64,000 bases of DNA from Massilia sp. BJB1822. GTDB lineage: Bacteria; Pseudomonadota; Gammaproteobacteria; Burkholderiales; Burkholderiaceae_D. The notes below the pieces were generated by a model, which worked only from the letters and a program-made list of their open reading frames with translations, did not search any database and was not told the origin of the DNA. Position 1 is the first letter of the stretch. The number at the start of each line of letters is the position of its first letter. The DNA is taken from positions 62,001 through 126,000 of the forward strand of contig NZ_JABWEB010000006.1 of the NCBI RefSeq assembly GCF_013369485.1, given 5' to 3'. Shown here in pieces: positions 46,114-55,400 of this stretch. The position numbers and the translations under genes were made by a program.

Positions 46114-46878
46114 TTAGTGGGCGGCCGTCTGCGCCGCGATTGGCGTGATGCCGAGTGCGGCGGCGATGGCGTCATGGCTGGCCTGGGCCAGCTCGCGGCG
46201 GTGGGTGCCCGTCGCATCGGTGGCCGGCAAGCAATGCAGGCGCGCCGTCACCGGCGGCCCGTCCAGGATCGCCAGAATGCTCTGCACAAAGGTCATCTCG
46301 CCGACGAAATCGACCGTCGGGTGGCGCTGGCCGCGCGCATCGGCATAGGACAGCGCGAAAGGCTGCACCATCACCTTGGCGTCGATGGCTGCCTCAAACA
46401 GATTGGCATGGAAAGGCAGAATGGAACCCTGGGGCGCCGTCGTCCCCTCCGGGAAGAAAGCCACGCGCTCGCCCGCCTGCAGGCTATGCACCAGGCCCTT
46501 GAAGATATGGCGCAGATCGCGCCGGCTGCCGCGCGCGATGAACACTGTGCCGGCCTTCTCCACCAGCCAACCCGCCAGCGGCCAGGAACGGATTTCCGCC
46601 TTCGCCACGAAGCGGCAAGGATACAGCGCATCGATGACAAAAATATCCAGCCACGAAATATGGTTGGCCACGATCATGGCCTGCTGCAGCGGCTGGGCGC
46701 TGCCGGCCACCACCTCCACCTCCACATTACACAGCCGCAACAGCTTGCGCGACCAGCGCCGCACATGTTCATTGCGGCGCGCGCCCCCGATCCACGGAAA
46801 CACGATGGCGCAAGTCACCATCCCCTGCAGCATATGCAGCACCACCCGTGCCACGCGAAAAATTAGTCTCAGATTCAA
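46114..46878 (-). CDS. Lysophospholipid acyltransferase family protein (second PlsC-like)
   Basis: Membrane acyltransferase, 254 residues, with an N-terminal hydrophobic helix, canonical HX4D in ANHISWLDIF, and FPEGTTAPQGS. Family members acylate lysophosphatidic acid, lyso-ornithine lipid or similar acceptors; the acceptor here is unknown. Contrast the HX4E plsC at 32.6 kb. Its start lies 79 bases from the pyrC' stop, across a hairpin. Confidence 0.86.
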   Translation of the reverse strand: MNLRLIFRVARVVLHMLQGMVTCAIVFPWIGGARRNEHVRRWSRKLLRLCNVEVEVVAGSAQPLQQAMIVANHISWLDIFVIDALYPCRFVAKAEIRSWPLAGWLVEKAGTVFIARGSRRDLRHIFKGLVHSLQAGERVAFFPEGTTAPQGSILPFHANLFEAAIDAKVMVQPFALSYADARGQRHPTVDFVGEMTFVQSILAILDGPPVTARLHCLPATDATGTHRRELAQASHDAIAAALGITPIAAQTAAH

Positions 46879-46906
46879 ATCACACCAAACCGGGTTTGCT
46901 GTACAT

Positions 46907-46950
46907 CAAACCATGCCCGCCCCGCTTGGCAGCAGGGCGCGCATGGTTTG
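46907..46950. repeat. Hairpin between pyrC' and the acyltransferase gene
   Basis: CAAACCATGC (46907-46916) and GCATGGTTTG (46941-46950) are a perfect 10-bp inverted repeat with further GC pairing in the loop. It lies 8 bases beyond the pyrC' stop. There is no U-tract, but it could still end or protect the pyr transcript. The outer ATCAAACC flank recalls the AATCAAAC flank of the palindromic repeat family. Confidence 0.5.
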
Positions 46951-46957
46951 CGCTGGA

Positions 46958-48262
46958 TCAAGCGGCGTTGACGGCGCGGCGCTCGTAGGCGAGGTGGCCG
47001 GCGACGATGGTTGCTTGCACTTGCCCGCTCAGCTCGTAGCCGAGGAAGGGGGTGTGCTTGCCTTGGCTGGCCAGGGCGCCCGCTTCCACCGTCCAGCGCG
47101 CTGCCGGGTCGAACAGGCAGACGTCGGCCACGGCGCCCACGTCGAGGCGGCCGGCATTCAGGCCGGCGACGCGCGCAGCTTCCGAGGTGACGCGCGACAG
47201 GGCGCGCGCCAGGCCGTCCTGCTGGCCGGCGGCGTAGTCCTCGACCCATTTCAGGGTCAGGGACAGCAGCAGCTCGAGGCCAGTGGCGCCGGGCGAGGCT
47301 TCGCCGAAGGGCAGCAGTTTTTCGTCGTCGTCGACCGGGGTGTGATCCGAGCACAGGGCGTCCACGGTGCCGTCGAGCAGGCCGGCGCGGATGGCGTCGC
47401 GGTCGCGCTGGCTGCGGAACGGCGGGGTCACACGCGCGTTCGAGTCGAAGAAGTTGATGTCGGCGTCGGTCAAATGCACATGGTGCACGCCGACGTCGCA
47501 ACTGACGGGCAAGCCTTCAGCCTTGGCAGCGCGCACCAGTTCCAGGCCGGCGGCCGAGGACATGCGGCACAGGTGGACGCGGGCGCCGGTGGCGCGCATC
47601 AGCTCGAAGATGGTGTGCAGGGCGATGGTTTCGGCCATCACCGGCACGCCGGACAGGCCCAGGCGCGAGGCCAGCGGGCCGCTGTGGGCGATGCCGCCGC
47701 GGCCGATATGCGCGTCCTGCGGACGCAGCCAGACGGTGTAGCCGAAGGTTTTGGCGTATTGCATGGCGCGCAGCAGCACGGTGGTGTCTTCCACCGGCAC
47801 TTCGGCTTGCGAGAAGCCGATGCAACCCGCTTCGGTCAGCTCCGCCATTTCAGTCAGCGCCCGGCCTTTCAGGCCGACGGTCAGGGCGCCCAGCGGATGC
47901 ACATTGGCCTGGTTCAGGCCGCGCGCGCGGTGCTTGAGCATTTCCACCAGGCCCGGCTCGTCGAGCACGGGGTCGGTGTCGGGCGGGCACACCAGGCTGG
48001 TGACGCCGCCCTGCACGGCCGCCTGCATTTCCGATTCCAGCGTGGCCTTGTATTCGTAGCCCGGCTCGCGCAGGCGGGCCGAGAGGTCGACCAGGCCGGG
48101 CGCGACCACCAGGCCCGTGGCGTCGATCACGCGGTCGGCGGCAAAGCCGGCCGGCGCGGCGCCCACGGCGGCCACTTTGCCGTCGGCGATAAACAGATCC
48201 TGTACTGCGTCGATGCCGTTGGCCGGGTCGATCAGGCGGCCATTCTTGATATGAAGTTTCAT
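46958..48262 (-). CDS. pyrC: Dihydroorotase-like PyrC' (predicted inactive), ATCase partner
   Basis: A 434-residue class I dihydroorotase homologue. The active enzyme's metal site GLVDxHxHxREPG reads [13 protein letters not shown] here: Ser61 and Arg63 replace both His. NTxP is also changed (CPPDTDP), so catalysis is unlikely. Inactive PyrC' proteins are known to be structural partners of aspartate carbamoyltransferase in pseudomonads. It overlaps pyrB by 4 bp. A separate active dihydroorotase should be elsewhere. Confidence 0.9.
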   Translation of the reverse strand: MKLHIKNGRLIDPANGIDAVQDLFIADGKVAAVGAAPAGFAADRVIDATGLVVAPGLVDLSARLREPGYEYKATLESEMQAAVQGGVTSLVCPPDTDPVLDEPGLVEMLKHRARGLNQANVHPLGALTVGLKGRALTEMAELTEAGCIGFSQAEVPVEDTTVLLRAMQYAKTFGYTVWLRPQDAHIGRGGIAHSGPLASRLGLSGVPVMAETIALHTIFELMRATGARVHLCRMSSAAGLELVRAAKAEGLPVSCDVGVHHVHLTDADINFFDSNARVTPPFRSQRDRDAIRAGLLDGTVDALCSDHTPVDDDEKLLPFGEASPGATGLELLLSLTLKWVEDYAAGQQDGLARALSRVTSEAARVAGLNAGRLDVGAVADVCLFDPAARWTVEAGALASQGKHTPFLGYELSGQVQATIVAGHLAYERRAVNAA

Positions 48263-49224
48263 CCTTGGTTTCCTGCCAAAATACTCATCACCGCCATGCG
48301 GACCGCGATACCGAACGTCACCTGCGGCAGGATCACTGCCTGCGGGCCATCGGCCACCGCCGAATCGATTTCCACGCCGCGGTTCATCGGGCCCGGGTGC
48401 ATCACGATGGCGTCCGGCTTGGCCAGCGCCAGGCGCTCCGGCGTCAGGCCGTAGCTCTTGAAGTATTCCTGGGCCGATGGCAGCAGCGCGCCGCTCATGC
48501 GCTCGTTCTGCAGGCGCAGCATGATGATCACGTCCACGCCTTTCAAGCCTTCATCCATATTGGTGAAGGTGCGCACGCCCAGCTGTTCCAGGCCGCCCGG
48601 CAGCAGGGTGTGCGGGCCGATGGCGCGGATCTCGGGCACGCCCAGGGTGGTCAGGGCGTGGATGTCGGAACGGGCCACGCGGCTGTGCAGGATGTCGCCC
48701 ACAATCGCCACGGTCAGATTGGTGAAATCCTTCTTGTAGTGGCGGATGGTGTACATGTCCAGCAAGCCCTGGGTCGGGTGGGCGTGGCGGCCGTCGCCGG
48801 CGTTCACCACGTGGACGTGGGGCTGCTTGGTGTCGATCAGGTGCTTGGCGATCAGGTAGGGCGCGCCCGATTGCGCATGGCGCACCACGAACATATCGGC
48901 GTGCATGGCCGACAGGTTGTCGATGGTGTCGAGCAGGGACTCGCCCTTGCTGGCCGAGGAAGCCTGGATATTCAGATTGATGACGTCGGCCGAGAGGCGC
49001 TTGGACGCGATCTCGAAGGTGGTGCGGGTACGCGTCGAGTTCTCGAAGAAGAGATTGAACACGCTTTTGCCGCGCATCAGCGGCACCTTCTTCACATCGC
49101 GGTCGGACACGCCGACGAAGGACGATGCGGTATCGAGAATCTGGTTGATGATGGCCTTGGGTAGGCCTTCGGTGGTCAGCAGGTGCTGCAGCTCGCCGTG
49201 TTTGTTCAGTTGCGGGTTAAGCAT
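48259..49224 (-). CDS. pyrB: Aspartate carbamoyltransferase catalytic subunit
   Basis: Second step of pyrimidine synthesis. 321 residues with the carbamoyl-phosphate motif [25 protein letters not shown] and [11 protein letters not shown]. Overlaps pyrR upstream by 8 bp and pyrC' downstream by 4 bp, so the three are coupled. Confidence 0.97.
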   Translation of the reverse strand: MLNPQLNKHGELQHLLTTEGLPKAIINQILDTASSFVGVSDRDVKKVPLMRGKSVFNLFFENSTRTRTTFEIASKRLSADVINLNIQASSASKGESLLDTIDNLSAMHADMFVVRHAQSGAPYLIAKHLIDTKQPHVHVVNAGDGRHAHPTQGLLDMYTIRHYKKDFTNLTVAIVGDILHSRVARSDIHALTTLGVPEIRAIGPHTLLPGGLEQLGVRTFTNMDEGLKGVDVIIMLRLQNERMSGALLPSAQEYFKSYGLTPERLALAKPDAIVMHPGPMNRGVEIDSAVADGPQAVILPQVTFGIAVRMAVMSILAGNQG

Positions 49225-49753
49225 GGTCTTCCACGATAGTCAGGGTGAAGGTTCCGGCATCGGATTGTTGCAGGCGCAGCGCCTTGCCCTGCCCCACGCG
49301 GGTGTGGGCAGCGACGAAATCGGCGGCGATCGGCAGCTGGCGTTCGCCGCGGTCGACCAGGGCGGCCAGCATGATGCGCGCCGGGCGGCCGTAGTCGAAC
49401 AGTTCGTTGATGGCGGCGCGCGTGGTGCGGCCGGTGTACAGCACGTCGTCCACCAGCAGAATGGTGGCGCCATCGACATTGAAGCCGATCTGGGTCGGCT
49501 TCACTTCGGCCGGCAAGCCCTTTTTCGCATAGTCGTCGCGGTAGAAGGAGACGTCGATCGCGCCGCAGCGTTCGCTCAGGCCCAGATCGCGCGCCAGGCG
49601 TTCGGCGATCCAGGCGCCGCCGGAATGGATGCCGAGAATGGCCGGATCGCTGGCCTCGGCCAGACCGGCTTTTACCTGCGCTAGCAGGGTGGCATACAGC
49701 GCTTCCGCGTCGAGCGCGGCGGCATCGGCCAGGGGGAGGTTATTGTGGGACAT
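49217..49753 (-). CDS. pyrR: PyrR bifunctional regulator/uracil phosphoribosyltransferase
   Basis: PRTase-fold protein of 178 residues with the PRPP motif [17 protein letters not shown] and IGIHSGG-like substrate loop. In Gram-positives it attenuates pyr mRNA; its role in betaproteobacteria is not settled. ATG 49753 ([10 protein letters not shown]) overlaps the ruvX 3' end; an upstream TTG at 49762 would add three residues. No pyr attenuator was identified upstream. Confidence 0.88.
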   Translation of the reverse strand: MSHNNLPLADAAALDAEALYATLLAQVKAGLAEASDPAILGIHSGGAWIAERLARDLGLSERCGAIDVSFYRDDYAKKGLPAEVKPTQIGFNVDGATILLVDDVLYTGRTTRAAINELFDYGRPARIMLAALVDRGERQLPIAADFVAAHTRVGQGKALRLQQSDAGTFTLTIVEDHA

Positions 49754-50138
49754 ATTCGTCAAAGTATTGTTGCAGAATGATGGCGGCGGCGCGGTCGTCG
49801 ATGATCTCGCCGCGCTTGGCCTGGATCATGGCCGAGGAATAGCGCTCGTCCACCAGCACCACGGGCAGGTTGAAGCGGCCATGCAGCTGGTTGGCGAAGC
49901 GGCGGCAGCGCGCGGTCATTTCATGTTCCGCACCGTCGGGATGGAAAGGCAGGCCGACCACGATGCGCGTCGGCCCCCACTGGTCGATCAGGGCCTTGAT
50001 CTCGGCAAAGCGGGCGTCGTTGCCCACCGAGCTGACCACGGCCAGCGGGGAGGCCTGGCCGATCATCGTATTCCCCATGGCGACACCAATGCGCTTGATG
50101 CCGAAGTCAAAGCCAAAAACGGTTTCCGGACTATGCAT
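49740..50138 (-). CDS. ruvX: Holliday junction resolvase-like YqgF (RuvX)
   Basis: RNase H-fold nuclease of 132 residues implicated in pre-16S rRNA 5'-end processing. It begins with GFDFGIKRIGVAMGN, and has VGLPFHPDGAEHEMT and VDERYSSAMIQ with the conserved acidic residues. Overlaps yqgE (8 bp) and pyrR. Confidence 0.95.
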   Translation of the reverse strand: MHSPETVFGFDFGIKRIGVAMGNTMIGQASPLAVVSSVGNDARFAEIKALIDQWGPTRIVVGLPFHPDGAEHEMTARCRRFANQLHGRFNLPVVLVDERYSSAMIQAKRGEIIDDRAAAIILQQYFDEYVPQ

Positions 50139-50706
50139 GGCCCGCTTCGGAAGTGAGCATCAGGGGATCGATGCCGAGCAGCTTCATGGCCGCCACATAG
50201 CGTTCCTCGACCGGCAGGTCGAACAGGATGTGGGCGTCGGCGCCGACGGTAAGCCAGCCGTTGCGGCTGATCTCGTCCTCCAGCTGGCCGGGACTCCAGC
50301 CCGAATAGCCGATCGACACCAGCACGCGGCGCGGGCCGCTGCCCTTGGCCACCGCTTCCAGCACGTCGATCGAAGTGGTGAAGGCCACTTCGTCGGTCAC
50401 GGTCAGCGAGGAAGAGTAGCGCGCGCCAGGCGTGTGCAGCACAAAGCCGCGGTCGTCCTGCACCGGGCCGCCGAACATGATGGGTTCATCCACCACGTGC
50501 CGGTCCAGGCTGGAGGCCACGTCCAGCTCGATGCGGTCGAACAGCACCTGCATGGTCATATCGGTGGGTTTGTTGATGACTACTCCGAGCACGCCGTTTT
50601 CATTGTGCTCGCAGACATAGACCACGGTCCCGCCGAAGACGGGATCTTGCATGGATGGCATGGCGATCAGGAAGTGGTTCGCCAGGTTCAGCGCCGGGGC
50701 AGCCAT
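50131..50706 (-). CDS. YqgE/AlgH family protein
   Basis: A 191-residue UPF0301 protein. Signatures: LANHFLIAMPSMQDPVFGGTVVYVCEHNENGVLGVVINKP and GGPVQDDRGFVLHT, IGYSGWSPGQLEDEI. Associated by conservation with ruvX. The start at 50706 (MAAPALN) has AGGAG at 8 bp; ATG 50712 and an upstream MKKSKVS at 50790 are alternatives. Function unknown. Confidence 0.93.
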   Translation of the reverse strand: MAAPALNLANHFLIAMPSMQDPVFGGTVVYVCEHNENGVLGVVINKPTDMTMQVLFDRIELDVASSLDRHVVDEPIMFGGPVQDDRGFVLHTPGARYSSSLTVTDEVAFTTSIDVLEAVAKGSGPRRVLVSIGYSGWSPGQLEDEISRNGWLTVGADAHILFDLPVEERYVAAMKLLGIDPLMLTSEAGHA

Positions 50707-50997
50707 GGACATTGCTTGCTCCTCTGGGTCGCGGGGTTCGCGTAACAGGCCGGGTACAGGTAGAGTCGTGCTGACTTTGCTTTTCTTCATACGCTTTGCT
50801 CTCTCTGCTAGGCTGCGGGGTGTTCTTCTGTATGCTTTGCTGTAATATCGCACGGCCCGCGCCGACGCGGCCGCTGCGTATACACCGACAGTTTACTATG
50901 AATTGCCGGCCTGGCCATTTTTCCGCCGCCCTGCCGCCCCCTTCCCGGCAGCGCCACAGGCAAAAAACCGGCTTGCAAGATGATTTACTCCCTGAAT

Positions 50998-52449
50998 ATG
51001 GCTTTTGACACCACTCTGGTCTGGTTCCGCCGCGACTTGCGCAGCTTCGACCACGCTGCACTGCACCATGCGCTGCGCCGCAGCCGCCGCGTGTTTTGCG
51101 TCTTTGTCTTCGACAAGGCGATCCTGGACGGCTTGCCGCGGCTCGACCGCCGCGTCGATTTCATCCACGCCAGCTTGGCGCAGCTGGGTGCGGATTTACA
51201 ACAGCTGGGCGGCCATCTGCTGGTGCGCCATGCCGACGCCGCCACGGCGATTCCGGCGCTGGCGGCCGAACTGGGGGCCGAGGCGGTATTCGCCAACCAC
51301 GATTACGAACCGCAGGCGATCGCGCGCGACGCCGCCGTAGCGGCCGCGCTGGAAGCACAGGGACGCAGCTTCCACAGCTTCAAGGATCAAGTGATTTTCG
51401 AGAAGGACGAGGTGCTGTCGCAGGCCGGCACGCCGTTTTCCGTGTTCACGCCCTACAAGAACGCCTGGCTCAAGAAGATACAGGCCGATCCTTCCTGCCT
51501 GGCGCCATGGCAGGTCGAGCCGTATGCCGCCAGCCTGGCGCCCGGCGTGGGAACGCTGCCCACGCTGGCCGAACTGGGATTTGAGCCGAGCAATCTGGGC
51601 GAGCTGGCCATCCCCACCGGCATGGCGGGCGGCGCCGCGCTGTTCGAAAATTTCCAGGCCCGCGTGGCCGATTATGGCTTTGCGCGCGACTACCCGGCGC
51701 TGAAAGGGCCGTCCTACCTGTCCCTGCACCTGCGCTTTGGCACGGTGTCGATCCGCCATCTGGTGCGCACCGTGGCCGAGCTGTCGGCGCGCGGCCAGGC
51801 CGGGGAAGGCGGCGCGGTCTGGCTGTCGGAACTGATCTGGCGTGAGTTTTACATGATGATCCTGTACCAGCATCCGCATGTGGTGCATTCCTCGTTCAAG
51901 CCGGCCTATGACGCGATCGAGTGGGAAACCGGTCCCGCGGCCGATGCCGCTTTCGCCGCCTGGTGCGAGGGCCGCACCGGCTATCCGCTGGTCGACGCGG
52001 CCATGGCCCAGATCAACCAGACCGGCTATATGCACAACCGCCTGCGCATGGTGGCCGCCTGCTTCCTGATCAAGGATCTGGGCATCGACTGGCGGCGCGG
52101 CGAAGCTTACTTCGCCCTGCATCTGAACGATTTCGACCTGGCGGCGAATAACGGCGGCTGGCAGTGGGCTTCGTCCTCGGGCTGCGATGCCCAGCCCTAC
52201 TTCCGCATCTTCAACCCGATCACGCAGTCGGAGAAGTTCGATGCCGAGGGGCGCTTTATCCGGCGCTACCTGCCGCAGTTGGCCAAGCTGGCGGACAAGG
52301 AAATCCACGCGCCCTGGCTGGTGCCGCGCATGCTGCTGGCGCAGCGCGGCATCGAGCTGGGACGCGATTATTCCGAACCCATCGTGCAGCACGACGCGGC
52401 GCGCAAGCGCACGCTGGAGCGCTATGCGGTGGTGAAGGCGCCGGCCTAA
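50998..52449 (+). CDS. phr: Deoxyribodipyrimidine photolyase
   Basis: Flavin enzyme repairing UV cyclobutane dimers with blue light. About 483 residues; N-terminal antenna domain from LVWFRRDLRSFDHAAL, C-terminal FAD domain with SELIWREFYMMILYQHP, NRLRMVAACFLIKDL and WQWASSSGCDAQPYFRIFNP. The start may be 50998 (MAFDTTLVWF) or 50980; neither has a clear ribosome-binding site. Convergent with chpA, seven bases apart. Confidence 0.93.
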   Translation: MAFDTTLVWFRRDLRSFDHAALHHALRRSRRVFCVFVFDKAILDGLPRLDRRVDFIHASLAQLGADLQQLGGHLLVRHADAATAIPALAAELGAEAVFANHDYEPQAIARDAAVAAALEAQGRSFHSFKDQVIFEKDEVLSQAGTPFSVFTPYKNAWLKKIQADPSCLAPWQVEPYAASLAPGVGTLPTLAELGFEPSNLGELAIPTGMAGGAALFENFQARVADYGFARDYPALKGPSYLSLHLRFGTVSIRHLVRTVAELSARGQAGEGGAVWLSELIWREFYMMILYQHPHVVHSSFKPAYDAIEWETGPAADAAFAAWCEGRTGYPLVDAAMAQINQTGYMHNRLRMVAACFLIKDLGIDWRRGEAYFALHLNDFDLAANNGGWQWASSSGCDAQPYFRIFNPITQSEKFDAEGRFIRRYLPQLAKLADKEIHAPWLVPRMLLAQRGIELGRDYSEPIVQHDAARKRTLERYAVVKAPA

Positions 52450-52455
52450 GCGCCT

Positions 52456-55400
52456 TTAAGCCGCTGGCAGCAGGCCGGCGATGGCACTGAGCAGCACCGC
52501 CTCCTGGTAGGGCTTGCCGAAGTAGGCATTCACACCGAGTTCCATGGCGTAGTTGCGGTGCTTGTCGGCGCTGCGCGAGGTGATCATGATGATGGGGATG
52601 TCGCGCGTGCGGGCGTCGCCGCGCACATTGCGCGTGAGGTCGAAACCGTCCATGCGCGGCATCTCGATATCGACCAGCATCATGTCGGGGCGCAGCTCCT
52701 GCATCTGCTCCAGCGCATCCACCCCGTCCTTAGCCAGCACCACCTGGTAGCCCTCGCGCTCCAGCAGGCGCTGTGTGACCTTGCGCACGGTGAGCGAGTC
52801 GTCGACCACCATGACGGTGCATCCCGGCCGTTCGCCCGCGCCCGCCGCCACGCTGCCCGCCGCTTCGGCATACTCGCCGCGCAGTTCGGGATGCTGGGCC
52901 AGGTGCTGCACCAGGGCCAGGGGATTGAGGATCAGCACAATCTCGCCCGAACCCAGCACCGTGGCGCCCGCGATGCCGGGCATGCGCGCCAGCTGCGGGC
53001 CGATATTCTTGATCACCACCTCGCGGTTGCCCAGCACCTCGTCCACATGCAGGGCCAGCTTGTCACTGCCATTGCGCAGCATCAGCACCGGCGCGGAGCG
53101 CTGCGCCGGCATGCGCACGGCGGTGCCGCCCAGCAGCTCGGGCAGATAGTGCAAGGCAGTGTGCTGGCCGTGCAGCACCAGTTCGCCCTTGGCCTGGGCC
53201 TCGCCCAACGCCGCGTCCTTCATCTGCAGCACCTGCTCGACCTGCACCGATGGCAGGGCGTACAGGCGGCCGCCGGCCGACAGCAGGACCACCTGGGTCA
53301 CGGCCAGCGTCAGCGGCAGATGGATGGTGAAGCGCGCGCCCTTGCCGCTTTCGCTCATAGTGTCGATGCGACCGCCCAGGGCTTGCGCCTCGGCGCGCAC
53401 GATGTCCATGCCGACGCCGCGTCCCGCCAGCTCTGTCAGGGTGTCGGCGGTGGAGAAGCCCGGCTCGAAGATCAGATTGGCCGCTTCGGCGTCGCTCACC
53501 TCTTCCGTCTCGCCCAGCAGACCAACGCTGCGCGCCTTGGCGCGGATACGCTGCAGATCGAGGCCAGCGCCATCGTCGCTGAATTCGATGACCACCTCGT
53601 TGCCCTGCTGGCTGACCTGGATCAGCAGCTCGCCGATTTCCTCCTTGCCCGCCGCGCCGCGCCGCTCGCGCGTTTCCACGCCATGCACGATGGCGTTGCG
53701 CAGCAGATGCTCGAAAGGCGCGGCCATGCGTTCCAGCACGCTGCGGTCGATGTCCACGGCGCCGCCGCGGATATCCAGGTTGACCCGCTTGTCGACTTCC
53801 TTGGCGCTCTGGCGCGCCACGCGGAACAGGCGCTCCGAGATGCTGGCGAAAGGCACCATGCGCACCCGCATCAGGTCGCGCTGCAGCTCGCGCGTCATGC
53901 GCGCCTGCTGATTCAGATCGCCGCTCGCCGCTTCCACCGAGCGGCCCAGGTTTTCATGGAAGGCCGCCACGTCGTTCACGCTTTCGGCCATCATGCGGGT
54001 CAACTCCTGCAGGCGGGTGAAGCGGTCGAATTCCAGCGGGTCGAATTCGCGCTCGCCGGAAATGGACATGCGCGAGGCGATCTGCGATTCGGCCTGCATT
54101 TCCACCTCGCGCAGCTGGCGGCGCAGGCGGTTCAGGTTTTCCGAGAAGTCGTTCAGGGAAGCGCGCAGGGAACCGACTTCGTTTTCCAGCCGCGAGCGGC
54201 TGATCGAGACTTCGCCGGCCTGGTTCACCAACCGATCGAGGATGTCGGCGCGCACCCGTACCAGCGGCGTCTTGGCGGCGACGTCGGAGGCGGCATCGGC
54301 GCTTTCCAGCACGCCGGGCGCACCGCCGCCGGCTGGCGCGGCCTCGCCCGGCTGGGCGGCGGCGCCTTGCACGGCGGCCGGGTCTTGCAGCTGTTCGAAC
54401 AGCAGCAGGGCGTGGTCGTAGTGGGCCAGCAGCTCTTCAAACGCATGCGGCGTGGCGCTGCCCGCATGCACCATGTTTTCGATATGGGTTTCGATTTCGT
54501 GGGCGTGCTGGCCGAGGCGCATGGCGCCGGCCATGCGGGCGCTGCCCTTCACCGTGTGCAGCACGCGCTGCAGCATCTGGGCGTGGCTGAAATCGGCGGG
54601 ATTGTGCTGCCAGGTGCGCAGCGCTTCGCCAATTTGCGGCAGCAGGTCGGCGCCTTCTTCGAGGAAGACCGGCAACAGGTCGGCATCGATTTCGTCCTGG
54701 AAGCTGCCGGGAGCGGGCACCGCCAGCTCGGCCGGCGCGCCGGGCAGCGCCAGCACCTCGACTTCGGAATCGGCGTCGGAATCGCTCCCGGCTTCGACGC
54801 CGACCGGTGCTTCGGCTGGTGCTTCGGCCGGTATTGCGGTTGGCGTCTCAAGCGCCGCTGCCGGCTCGGCGGCCGATGCAGCATCCAGTACCTCAGGCGG
54901 CAGCGATGCAGGGCCGGCGGCATGCTCGCTCAAGGGCGCCAGCTCGGCCGCCTCCAGCGGCGCGACGGGCGCGAAGCTGTCGTCGAAGGCAGAGGCAAAC
55001 AAGTCGTCGATATCGTCGCTGGCGGCGGCGCTGACAGCCGGTGCGGCCGGGCGTTCGGCGCGCTCCGGGGCCGGTGGCGGGCTGGCGATCAGGCTGTGGT
55101 AAGTGTCGGTGAACAGCGCGTCGAGGCGGGCCGCCAATTCATCCTCGGCAGAGGGTGCTGGAACCTGGGTTTCTTCCAGCGGCGACTCCACCGGCATGGC
55201 ATGTTCGGCCATGCCGGGAACAGGTTGCGGCAATCCAGCGCCTTCGCTATCGGCCAGCAGGGAGTCGAGCCGGGCATCGAGTTCCGCGCCGGTGCGGGCC
55301 GGGCTGGCAAGTTCCGCCTGCAGCTTGCCGAGGGCGGCGATCAGCTCCGGCTGTTCGGGCGGCATGTCGGCGGCGGCGAAGCTTTGCAGCATCTGGCGCA

